64,000 nt of DNA, from positions 188,880 to 252,879 of the forward strand of contig NZ_JFHL01000021.1 of assembly GCF_003664995.1 (NCBI RefSeq), given 5' to 3'. Below are positions 25,973 through 33,640 of the stretch, piece after piece. The notes below the pieces were generated by a model. It had not been told where the DNA came from and ran no database searches. It saw nothing but the letters and a program-made list of their open reading frames with translations. The DNA comes from Mesotoga sp. BH458_6_3_2_1. Lineage in GTDB: Bacteria; Thermotogota; Thermotogae; Petrotogales; Kosmotogaceae. The position numbers and the translations under genes were made by a program. Each line of letters starts with the position of its first letter. The first letter of the stretch is position 1.

Positions 25973-26476
25973 GGCTTACGCAAGTGGTCGGAGGTAGCTG
26001 GTTGGGGGTTGGTCAGGAGCAAAAAAGAGATTGACCCAGTCCTCAAGAAGCAATTAAAACCATCTGATCAGAACCAACTCATTTCGTCATCCTGAAGCGC
26101 TCCTGTTCAGGATCTGGTTTTTTTTAGGAACCGTGGTTGGTGGTGGGAGATCAGTGTTCGGAAAGAGCGAAGTGAAACCGGTTCTCCGTTAGACGGTTCA
26201 CCGTTCTCCAAATAAAAACATCTTCGTTCTTGGTTAAAGCGAAAAAACGAGAGATTCTGAAACAAGTTCAGAATGACGGATTCTTTCACTTAGTGACCAG
26301 CGGGTTTTTGCTCTTAAGCGAACAGCGGTTCTTATGCTCGCAACTGGAACAGTCAACTTGCAACTGCTCTTCGAAGTACGGGTTCATGGTCCAAGATGAA
26401 AGACCAAGGACGGCTCTTCACAGCGCTCAGCGTCTTCTAGCCAGCGTTCGGCGGATCTTGTGGCCCGCGAATCGGA

Positions 26477-26668
26477 ATTGGCCGCACGCAGTGCGACGGT
26501 CCTGATGTTCTGCATCAATTGTGTTTTTCGGTTATTCTTGCCACTGCTTGCAGTGACTGGCCTCAGCTTGAAGCTGAGCCTGGCACCACGAAGTGGTACT
26601 GGCGAAGGCGAAGCCTTCCTGGCGGCGATGATTCTCGCCTTTTGACTGGCCTGCGCCAGCAGACTGGC
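26477..26668 (+). repeat. ACTGGC-linked hairpin array
   Basis: An outlying unit is ATTGGC then CGCAC-gca-GTGCG (26483-26495). The main run is CACTG-cttg-CAGTG (26542-26555), ACTGGC, CTCAGC-ttgaa-GCTGAG (26562-26578), CCTGGC, ACCAC-gaa-GTGGT (26585-26597), ACTGGC, GAAGGC-gaa-GCCTTC (26604-26618), CTGGC, GGCG-atgattct-CGCC (26624-26639), ttttg ACTGGC, CTGC-gcca-GCAG (26651-26662), ACTGGC. Stems are unrelated to each other but each is self-complementary; linkers are nearly constant. Period 18-26 bp. Confidence 0.8.
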
Positions 26669-27063
26669 TTCAAAACCGCCTCCTGCCGAAGGCAGCCTTG
26701 CGACCTGGCATGTTCTTGGCCGGCATTGCGACCTGGGCCGTTCTTGCCCAGCCTTGCGTCTATTGTTTTATTCTTCCTCGCGCCAGCGAGCCTCGCCTTC
26801 TCGTGAGCTCAGCAAACTCTCGACAATGCTCTTTCGAAGGACAGGTCTACGTTCTGCGACGACAACGAATGACGGCTCTTCATAGCGTGCAGCGGATCTT
26901 CTGCCGCCAAGTATCTCGAAGTCTTCTAACTCAATCAAGATTGAAGTCAAGTCCACAATCTTTGTAAAAGCGATCTTCTCTTTTGTGCAACATGTAGGAA
27001 AGATTGCACCTTTGCTGACCAACAAGAGAAGAACCTCAGCTTGAGTGTTTGCTTGTCATATCG
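26647..27063 (+). repeat. Duplicated block shared with 40686-41140
   Basis: Near-identical to 40686-41000, then diverging while still alignable to about 41140, where the second copy runs into a complete zinc-ribbon gene. The main difference in the conserved part is a 28-base segment present at 40749-40776 and absent here. The second half of the block carries the remnant of that gene's 3' end. Confidence 0.85.
26931..27063 (-). pseudogene. 3'-terminal remnant of a zinc-ribbon protein gene
   Basis: On the minus strand one frame ends GQQRCNLSYMLHKRED, RFYKDCGLDFNLD, stop at 26931. This parallels the C-terminus of the intact protein at 40999 (GYKKCSLCYMLNKKEN, RFCKNCGHDFNLD). Two zinc cysteines have become Ser and Tyr. 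Homology upstream continues in degraded form to the stop codon of the carboxypeptidase gene at 27064, where it is cut off. There is no start or promoter; it is a fossil of a duplicated or lost paralogue. Confidence 0.75.
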
Positions 27064-28539
27064 TCATTTTCCATAGAACTGCTTCAAGTCATCCTTCAGA
27101 TCTTCAAGGGCTTCAGGATTTACGTAAATCATATGGCCACCATCATAGCAGTTGTGAATGATACTGGAACGAACTGAATCCGGGATTCTTAGATGATCGA
27201 TACTATAAGCAACAGCTTCAAAGGGGCATTCAAGATCGAACCTTCCACCTGCGATGAAGACTTTGAGATAGGGAGCTCTAGTCAGTGCATGTGAGAGAGA
27301 GCTACTTGCATCAGGAAAGCCCAGATTAAGAGAGTCAGGCATTTCTGGCTCAACTATTCCACTCTCCCAATTCCAATTCAGATATACATCAGCATTTCCA
27401 CTCTTGTAAGGCAAATCTGTATCATATCCGATCTCTCTCTTTATGTAGTCATTTGCACAGGTCTTCAACTGACCGGATAGATTGAACATTGTTCCATCGT
27501 TGGAGTCCCCCACATAGGGTCCAATCGCTGTAATTCTAGAATCATATACGCTTAGAGATCGGCCCTTTTCTTCAAGCAGCAATGTCGAAAAGTCAACCTG
27601 ATTCATCCTTAGATTCCGTTCATAGAAAGCATATGAGCTTATCCCGGTTAGCTTTTCAAGTGTTTCTGCAATATCCCACTTTTCATTGTCACCAAGATTG
27701 TCTCCCTTCCAAAGGGCACCTATATACTCTTGACTAACCCATCCATTGGCTTCTTCGACCAGGATTTCTAGATTCCCCGAAACCATACCATGGTACCAAG
27801 CAGACGCAACATAGACTGGAATTGATAGAGCAAGTGCTCTATCCTCCATCGAACTCCATTGAATTGTCCCGAGATCGAAGACAGGAGAAATGAAAATCAG
27901 TCCAGAAGGGTAAACTCCGATATCCTGAAGGTGCTCTGAAAGGTAGGATCCTCTAACGCCTCCATAGCTCTCACCAAGGATGTAGATTGGCGACTGCCTT
28001 CTGCCTTTTGCGTCAAGATATGATTGTATGAACTTTCCAATTACCGCCACATCTTCCCTCACATCCCAGAATCTCTGAGAATCGATTCCATCTGCTACTT
28101 CAGTGTAACCTGTGCCGACCGGGTCAATGAAGACAAGATCGGTTACGTCAAGTAGAGTATATGGATTGTCCACTAGTTTGAAGGGAGGTTCGGGCTAACC
28201 TGTACCATCTCCACTTCTCTCGGCCACCCTCGGTCCAAATGCTCCAAGATGCAGAAACATCGCAGCGGCTCCCGGACCACCATTGAAAGCGAATGTGATG
28301 GGTCTAGATGAGTCTTCTTCATCCAGCATTCTCTCGTAGGAAACACTGAATATTCTCACAAGTTCATTTCCGTTGTTATCAAATACTGGAAGTAATCCCG
28401 CCGCTACTGTATAGACTATTCGCTTACAATCTACTTCAACAGAACCTGTCTTCGAAGTGCCCGAAATCTCATTCACTGCCAGAGAAACAACACAGACTAG
28501 TAGAAGTGATAGAAATACCAATGCTAGCTTTCTTGACAT
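27064..28539 (-). pseudogene. Serine carboxypeptidase-like (S10) gene interrupted by one in-frame TAG
   Basis: Reading from ATG 28539 (SD AAAAGGAGGTG) gives a signal peptide and the S10 N-terminus with FAFNGGPGAAAMFLHLGAFGP, then TAG at 28195-28197. The same frame continues unbroken with PEPPFKLVDNPYTLLDVTDL, FIDPVGTGY, the nucleophile GESYGG, the Asp region GRFDLECPF and the His region DGGHMIYVNPEAL to the stop at 27064. So 491 codons are intact except one. It is an exported alpha/beta-hydrolase peptidase that is either recently inactivated, read through, or affected by a sequence error. A TATAAT sits at 28566-28571 on the minus strand, without a clear -35. Confidence 0.85.
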
Positions 28540-28639
28540 AGCGCACCTCCTTTTGGTTACAACAGATTATAATCCTTGAAAGTACATGAACTTACCGCAA
28601 GAAAAACACTGAATTGCCAAGCTCCCAAAAACCTTTCTG

Positions 28640-29090
28640 ATAGAGAGTACGGTGTAGGGGTAGGAAGATGCTAAGGACGGAGGTTTTCCGTTGACCGTCA
28701 TCCGTTCTCCGATAGCTCTCGACGGGGGACTGAGGACCGTTGACGGTTGACCTGAGAGAAGCCTCCTGCCGAAGGCAGCATTGCGACCGACGATGCTTCT
28801 CGGCGCACTATGTCTAATGTTTTATTCTCCCTCACGCCAGCGAGCATCACTTCCCGACGAAGTCGGCCTCACTTCCCCGGACGCTTTTCCGGGCATCACT
28901 TCCTGGGATGCTCTTCCCAGCATCACTTCTTGAAATGTTCTTGCCCAGCCTTGCGTCCCACCAAAACCAGCTTAACTTTAGGTCTTATCCAAGGATGGAT
29001 TTGTGGTCTTGAACTACGAAACAAGGGTGTCTTTTTCTTCACCATGAGACATTGCACATTCCCGGCCCCCCACTTCACGAATTTTTAACC
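28640..29090. repeat. Repeat island 2 with catcacttc-linked hairpins
   Basis: No supported gene. Contains CTGCC-gaa-GGCAG (28766-28778) with cattgcgacc, as in the other islands. A run follows of CCGAC-gaa-GTCGG (28854-28866), cctcacttc, CCCGG-acgctttt-CCGGG (28876-28893), catcacttc, CTGGG-atgctctt-CCCAG (28903-28920), catcacttc, then a ttgcccagccttgcgtccc half-unit shared with island 3. Stems vary, linkers are constant. Confidence 0.75.
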
Positions 29091-29097
29091 AACACTA

Positions 29098-29139
29098 TAT
29101 TATGACGTCATAATAGTACTGTGTGATACACTGTATACT
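29098..29139 (+). promoter_or_regulatory. Operator/promoter region of the PadR operon
   Basis: TATTATGACGTCATAATA (29098-29115) is a perfect 18-bp palindrome. It is followed by an imperfect palindrome, TACTGTGT-gat-ACACTGTA (29117-29135), and a TATACT hexamer (29134-29139). PadR regulators are commonly autorepressed by binding palindromes at their own promoter, so this is the likely binding site for the product of the next gene. Confidence 0.6.
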
Positions 29140-29167
29140 ATTATCAACATAGTACAGAGGTGATGTT

Positions 29168-29491
29168 ATGGACATAGGAAAACTGGCAACGGAAATGAAC
29201 AGGGGCTTCATTCAACTCTTAGTCATGGTTATGCTCGATGAACCAATGTACGGCTACGATATCGTTAAAACACTCGGAGAAAGGAACTTCTCAATCGACG
29301 AGAACACCCTGTACCCTCTTCTACGAAGACTTGAAGAAAGGGAGATTCTTTCTAGCGAGTGGAGAGTTGAGGAGAACAAACCCAGGAAATACTATTTCGT
29401 ATCGGAAACTGGAAGACAGGTAAGGAAAGAACTGCTGAGAATCTGGAACGAACAGGAACAACTTCTAAAGAGCTTTGTTGGGGAGGAATGA
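29168..29491 (+). CDS. PadR family transcriptional regulator
   Basis: 107 residues, winged helix-turn-helix. Typical PadR features: LLVMVMLDEPMYGYDIVKTL, NTLYPLLRRLEEREIL and the wing RKYYFVSETGRQ, plus a short C-terminal dimerisation helix. It likely represses its own operon. SD AGAGGTGAT precedes the ATG. It overlaps the following membrane protein gene, the usual PadR/HAAS pairing. Confidence 0.92.
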   Translation: MDIGKLATEMNRGFIQLLVMVMLDEPMYGYDIVKTLGERNFSIDENTLYPLLRRLEEREILSSEWRVEENKPRKYYFVSETGRQVRKELLRIWNEQEQLLKSFVGEE

Positions 29492-29493
29492 AA

Positions 29494-30426
29494 ATGGAAA
29501 GACTGAAAAAGTATCTTGACGATGTGCGAACGTTCTTACCGGGAACCAATCCAAAAAAAGTGGATGAGATTCTAAGAGAGATTGAAAGTCATGTACTGGA
29601 AAGAGCAGAGAGGGAACATGGAGAAATTAATGACACTGCAGTCGCGATGACGATCAAGGAATACGGTTCACCAGAAGAGGTTGCGGCAAGGTATTATGAA
29701 GGCGGTCCAATCATCGCCCCTCATCTGAAGAACTATCTCTTCATGTACACCGGAATTCTTTTCGCAATTCATCTTGGACTTCATCTTATCGCTTTTGTTT
29801 TTGGCGAGAATGGCGCGATCTTTGATTTCAGGGGAACGGATCTGCTAAGCCTTCTCTCACAGCTTCCAGTGACTTTTATATTTGACTTCGGACTTGTCAG
29901 CTTGATTCTTTACTTCGTGACGCAGGCAAAGGCTACTGCGAAGCTTCCCCACTTCACATATTTCATAAGAGCAGAAAAGACACCTTCAATGGGAAAGAGA
30001 ATAGGAGCGCTAATAGGCTCTCTTGTTGGGGCCGGGATAACCTTTCTTGCTTTCACTTACGGACCATTCTATTTGGGCGGCGGAGAGCTAACGGAGATCG
30101 CGATAATCGCGTTGGATTCATTCAAGTTCGCGCTATTCCTTGCTTTTGGGCTGCTTGTCATAGATTCAGTATCCAACTTAATCAACATATTCAATTACTC
30201 CCGGTTCAGCAAAATCGTATCGAACACTCTTGGCCTTGTCTTTCTCTTCCTGGCCGTTTCACCAGACTATAAACCAGATATTGCATCCTATCTGAGTTTG
30301 AATCCCTCAAGTATAGATCATCCACTCCTTGTAGCGATTCTATTCTTGATGGCAATTGTAATAATTGTCGATCTGGTCTTTGAGACGATTAAGTTTTGGG
30401 CCAGCAGAATTGTTAGAACTAATTGA
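29494..30426 (+). CDS. HAAS-domain membrane protein (PadR partner)
   Basis: About 310 residues. An N-terminal helical HAAS/DUF1700-type domain (residues 1-75: YLDDVRTFLPGTNPKKVDEI, EYGSPEEVAARYYEG) is followed by five to seven membrane segments. Such proteins are encoded next to PadR regulators and are thought to act in stress or envelope sensing. ATG 29494 is preferred over the ATG at 29488 because GGGAGG (29481-29486) is then at seven bases. A rho-independent terminator follows. Confidence 0.85.
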   Translation: MERLKKYLDDVRTFLPGTNPKKVDEILREIESHVLERAEREHGEINDTAVAMTIKEYGSPEEVAARYYEGGPIIAPHLKNYLFMYTGILFAIHLGLHLIAFVFGENGAIFDFRGTDLLSLLSQLPVTFIFDFGLVSLILYFVTQAKATAKLPHFTYFIRAEKTPSMGKRIGALIGSLVGAGITFLAFTYGPFYLGGGELTEIAIIALDSFKFALFLAFGLLVIDSVSNLINIFNYSRFSKIVSNTLGLVFLFLAVSPDYKPDIASYLSLNPSSIDHPLLVAILFLMAIVIIVDLVFETIKFWASRIVRTN

Positions 30427-30446
30427 GACTATTCGGAATATCTCTG

Positions 30447-30469
30447 GAGGGGCACTGCCCCTCTTTTTT
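30447..30469 (+). terminator. Rho-independent terminator
   Basis: GAGGGGC (30447-30453), loop ACT, GCCCCTC (30457-30463), then six T. It ends the PadR/HAAS operon 20 bases after the stop codon. Confidence 0.92.
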
Positions 30470-30647
30470 CTCAATTGGCAGCCATTCTTGAGAACAACAA
30501 AAAGAGCTCTTGTTCTTTGACTGTTACGCTTAAGTTTTCGCGGCAGAAACTACTTCTAAGCCTTAAAAAGCTTGTGGTCGCAGAAATCAGTTTAGGTGCG
30601 TTTGAGAAAGCGTGTTTGGTTGATTTGTAAGCAGCAAAGTCCGTTAG

Positions 30648-30656
30648 TGATACAAT
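30648..30656 (+). promoter_or_regulatory. Possible extended -10 promoter
   Basis: TGATACAAT matches TGn plus a -10 hexamer, in the 290-base gap between the terminator and the orphan permease gene. No clear -35. The leader would be about 100 bases. Confidence 0.35.
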
Positions 30657-30760
30657 TCATTAGGCAGTATTCTAGGAGCCTCGAATGACTCCCTTTGTGA
30701 GGGTGGGACTTTGGAGTTCTGCTTTCGATTGAGTTCATTCACTGATTCGGGAGGTTAGAC

Positions 30761-31798
30761 TTGGCGCCTTATATTCTAAGAAGGCTTCTTTTCTTACCAC
30801 TTGTCGCCTTTGTTGTCACTCTAGTTGTATTTGCAGTAGTCTGGTCGATGGGCCCTGATGTGCTATTGAGAGCATACATGACGGGGAACGCTTCGAAATC
30901 ACCAAACGCTGAACAGAGGATAATCAAGAAGTACGGGCTCGACAGACCTGCAGTTGTCATGTACTTCAAGTGGATTGGCAACACCATTACAGGCGATATG
31001 GGATACTCATTGACTGCCAGCTCGTCGGTTTCTGAAGCAATTATCTCAAGGTTTCCAGCAAGTCTCGAATTGCTCGTACTTGCACTTATCCCAATAGTCT
31101 TGGTAGGTTCAAGGCTCGGCATAAGAGCGGCGATGTATCCAAATGGGGTCGCAGATTCTGTTTTTGGATTTTTCTCGATAGTAGGATGGGCAACTCCCGA
31201 CTATATTATGGCTCTTCTGATTCTCGTCGGAAGTTTCAGCGCTTTTGGCTGGTTGCCAATAGGTAATTTGAGTGTAGCTCTCATAAAAGAATGGAATTCT
31301 TATACTAATTCCCTGATAATCGATTCCATACTTAATCTGCGCTTCGACATCTTGCTGTCTCAACTGGCAAACCTCGCTCAACCCGTCTTGACTCTCTTCC
31401 TTGTGCACTCGGCTTATGTTTTCCAGATAAGTAGGGCAACTGCACTCGACATCAAAAAGAGAGATTTCATTAGGGCTGCAAGATCAAGAGGCGTGAGTGA
31501 GAGAACGATAATGTTGAAGCATGTTAGAAAAAATGTACTGATTCCCGTCGTAACTGTTGGAGGAGAGCTCTTCGCATCGCTTTTCGCAGGTCTTGCCTTT
31601 GTCGAGACTATCTTTGCGAGACCAGGTATAGGAAGACTGCTGACCAACGCCGCAATAAGCGTTGAAGTACTTACTCTATCGGGCTGTGTACTTCTTATAG
31701 CCGCCATGATGATTATTGTGAACATCGTTGTAGATATTATCTATTCTTTTCTCGACCCTAGAATCCTTCTGTGGGATAACGGAACGGCGAGAGTTTAG
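30761..31798 (+). CDS. Orphan DppB/OppB-type ABC permease
   Basis: 345 residues. The N-terminus APYILRRLLFLPLVAFVVTL and the loop DFIRAARSRGVSERTIMLKHVRKN are hallmarks of the peptide/nickel permease B family. The C-terminal IIYSFLDPRI motif is also present. Unusually there is no binding protein, DppC partner or ATPase next to it: a terminated operon lies upstream and a small envelope protein downstream. It starts at TTG 30761 behind GGGAGGT. Possibly a displaced component of another operon. Confidence 0.88.
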   Translation: MAPYILRRLLFLPLVAFVVTLVVFAVVWSMGPDVLLRAYMTGNASKSPNAEQRIIKKYGLDRPAVVMYFKWIGNTITGDMGYSLTASSSVSEAIISRFPASLELLVLALIPIVLVGSRLGIRAAMYPNGVADSVFGFFSIVGWATPDYIMALLILVGSFSAFGWLPIGNLSVALIKEWNSYTNSLIIDSILNLRFDILLSQLANLAQPVLTLFLVHSAYVFQISRATALDIKKRDFIRAARSRGVSERTIMLKHVRKNVLIPVVTVGGELFASLFAGLAFVETIFARPGIGRLLTNAAISVEVLTLSGCVLLIAAMMIIVNIVVDIIYSFLDPRILLWDNGTARV

Positions 31799-31912
31799 CC
31801 AGGGACTTTTCCTGCATCGGCGTGAGCAATCTCCAGTAGATCTATGTACAGTATAGAAATTGCATAGTTTTTTGTCAGAGTTGGCTTACAATAAACGTTG
31901 GGGGTGAGAGTT

Positions 31913-32416
31913 ATGAAGAAAATGTCTCTAATTGTTTGTATGTTGGTTATGGCTTCAATCTCATTTGGCAGCTTCTCCTTGGGGTTAACGAACATTGCAG
32001 CAAAGACTGAGTCTTTTTCAGATACTCCTCTCTCCGGGTTTGTTGGAATAGATGTACTTGGTTTAGATTTGCGATACGATTTTGGTCCGTTTTCGGTAGG
32101 AGTGGCAACTCCATTTCTCTTATTTACTCTTTCAGAGGACACTGGGGTGAAACCCACTTTTATTATTCCGGGAATTGCATGGTATAGCTACATTGGGCTG
32201 AGACTTAATCTAGGTGCTTTTTACTTTAGAGGAGACATTGGCCATACTCTCGCCTTTGGGGAACAGCTGAAACTCGGCTTCTCGCCAATCAGACTGGGAG
32301 TGGGAATGAGCTTTAGTCCGAATTACTATATTGAATTGAACGCAGATGCTGTACTTCAGAAATTCAGTGCGACTGTCGGGAAGATCTTTGACTTCAAGAT
32401 AGGATACAGATTCTAG
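31913..32416 (+). CDS. Small outer-envelope beta-barrel-like protein
   Basis: About 167 residues. A signal peptide (MKKMSLIVCMLVMASISFG) is followed by alternating hydrophobic/polar strands (DLRYDFGPFSVGVATPF, GLRLNLGAFYFRGDIG). The sequence ends in an aromatic residue (IGYRF), typical of small membrane beta-barrels. Family not recognised. ATG 31913 is preferred over the GTG five codons earlier, which is embedded in the SD GGGGGTGAGA. A lipoprotein gene follows 20 bases later, probably the same operon. Confidence 0.65.
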   Translation: MKKMSLIVCMLVMASISFGSFSLGLTNIAAKTESFSDTPLSGFVGIDVLGLDLRYDFGPFSVGVATPFLLFTLSEDTGVKPTFIIPGIAWYSYIGLRLNLGAFYFRGDIGHTLAFGEQLKLGFSPIRLGVGMSFSPNYYIELNADAVLQKFSATVGKIFDFKIGYRF

Positions 32417-32436
32417 AAGCAGAAGAGGTGTCTGAA

Positions 32437-32931
32437 TTGAAGAGATCTTTGGCAACCGCAATTTTAATAACTGTGCTGGCAATCTCTTGTCTTTCGAGAA
32501 ATCCAATGGTTGAAACGTACAGAAATCTTTTCCATTCGGTCATTTATCTGGATATAGAGAACTTCAGTAAAAATCTGACGACAGATAAGATCAATATATC
32601 AAGAAATGAGAAGCGAATGCTCTTAGATGGAGACATTCTCATATATCTGACAGATGAAGGCAGCCTTGGAAAGATGCTGATACTTCAGCTCGACAGAGAC
32701 GAAGATGGCTTCATGTATTTTGACTTTGTTACCTATGACCGGGAAGGCAAGATATCGATCGAAAAGAGAAATGTGAAGCTTCAGGCTTCATTCATTTATG
32801 ATTTCGACAAAGGAATAATCCCCGAGAAGATCGAGGGAGTCGAGCTATGGTGGCACAACATAGATGATTTGGAAATGTATCTCGTTCCCTGGACTCCTAC
32901 GAAGCTCGGGAAATACCCTGTGCAAAGATGA
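32437..32931 (+). CDS. Putative lipoprotein of unknown function
   Basis: About 164 residues. The signal peptide ends in a lipobox-like LAISC. The mature part is charged and mixed alpha/beta, with no motif I recognise. TTG 32437 is taken as start because GAGGTG (32425-32430) lies six bases before it; the GTG at 32428 is inside the SD. It follows the beta-barrel gene closely. Confidence 0.65.
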   Translation: MKRSLATAILITVLAISCLSRNPMVETYRNLFHSVIYLDIENFSKNLTTDKINISRNEKRMLLDGDILIYLTDEGSLGKMLILQLDRDEDGFMYFDFVTYDREGKISIEKRNVKLQASFIYDFDKGIIPEKIEGVELWWHNIDDLEMYLVPWTPTKLGKYPVQR

Positions 32932-32988
32932 ATTGAGAGAACAAGACAATTCTCAGAAGAAGTATTCTTGGCAGACAAAAGAAACTCT

Positions 32989-33426
32989 CTAGAATTGAAA
33001 CTGCACAAGAAATGTGGGGACGATCTTTAGACTTGTATCGACAAAGAAATCACCTGGCAAGCTAAAGGGAATACCAAGCTCAGCACCGAAGAAGAGTTTG
33101 CCGAAATCCGTATTAAATCCATAACCCCCACCGGCACGAGCTAACATGAAGCCTTCCATCTCTCCGAGGTGAAAGAGTCCCTCGATTCCCCCGTGAACTC
33201 TCCATGAGGCAAGGTCTTTATAGAGAAATAGTCCAGGCACCAACACAATCGATTCATTGTCGAAGATGACTCCCATCTTAAGCTGAAATCCGAGAAGCCA
33301 AGTATCAAAGTTCACCGCAGCAAAGGGCTCAAAATGACCGTGTATCTTGACGCCAACACTGAACCCGACACCAATTACGGAAACGGCAATAACCAGTACC
33401 AGAACTATGCAGATTTGCTTTATCAA
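32989..33426 (-). CDS. Small beta-barrel-like envelope protein
   Basis: About 145 residues. An N-terminal hydrophobic segment is followed by strand-like repeats (FAAVNFDTWLLGFQLKMGV, GGGYGFNTDFGKLFFGAEL), ending FLVQFQF with a C-terminal Phe as in outer-membrane barrels. It resembles in style, not in clear sequence, the protein at 31913. TTG 33426 is chosen because GAGGTG precedes it by six bases; the GTG at 33435 lies in the SD. Convergent with the lipoprotein gene. Confidence 0.6.
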   Translation of the reverse strand: MIKQICIVLVLVIAVSVIGVGFSVGVKIHGHFEPFAAVNFDTWLLGFQLKMGVIFDNESIVLVPGLFLYKDLASWRVHGGIEGLFHLGEMEGFMLARAGGGYGFNTDFGKLFFGAELGIPFSLPGDFFVDTSLKIVPTFLVQFQF

Positions 33427-33590
33427 TGTGAGCACCTCCTCGCATGATCCAATTCTACCTTAAGCCTAGGTATTATTCTTCAGTGAAGAATTCAGAGCTC
33501 CACACAAAACAGATTCCAGAGCCAATCCAGACGGGAGTGGTAGAATGAGGGTGATGAATCACAGTAGCAGTTGTTTAATTCCCGGTTAAC

Positions 33591-33610
33591 TGTGCGAAGC
33601 GGTTCGCACA
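33591..33610 (+). promoter_or_regulatory. Perfect 8-bp inverted repeat upstream of the CrtI-like gene
   Basis: TGTGCGAA (33591-33598) and TTCGCACA (33603-33610) flank GCGG. It could be a 20-bp operator for a TetR-like repressor or a leader hairpin. It ends 30 bases before the start codon. Confidence 0.5.
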
Positions 33611-33640
33611 TTTAGTCTTGACGGTGTTTAGGAGGTAAAG

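Larger units (their letters stand above)
25092..26930. repeat. Repeat island 1 (non-coding mosaic)
   Basis: About 1.8 kb with no supported gene. It is a mosaic of dispersed repeats listed separately: the GGTTGGGGGTCGG unit (25134), a two-hairpin palindromic element in both orientations (25506, 25740), GTCAT-type palindromes (25946, 26086, 26250), an ACTGGC hairpin array (26477-26668) and a ttgcg hairpin array (26683-26760). 25801-25860 also holds an imperfect GGGCGAA/TTCGTCC hairpin. Several frames of 60-120 codons cross it, but none has an SD or protein-like composition. Confidence 0.8.

Noticed and set aside
25724-26095. Open frame of about 120 codons in repeat island 1
   Set aside because: It crosses several palindromic repeats, has no SD, and its translation is low-complexity Pro/Arg-rich with no family resemblance.
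26477-26668. CRISPR array
   Set aside because: The constant parts are only 5-6 bases, the variable parts are self-complementary hairpins of 11-17 bases, and no cas genes are in the window.
26230-26967. Several overlapping 60-95-codon frames in the hairpin-array region
   Set aside because: They exist only because the repeats lack stops in some frames; equivalent frames recur at 40431-40953 with the same repeats. No SD.
28195-28197. UAG as pyrrolysine or programmed readthrough codon
   Set aside because: No pyrrolysine genes or context are seen, S10 peptidases are not known to use it, and RF1 is encoded nearby. A simple nonsense mutation is the cheaper explanation.
28810-29088. 92-codon frame in repeat island 2
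   Set aside because: It translates the catcacttc hairpin array; no SD and no similarity to proteins I know.
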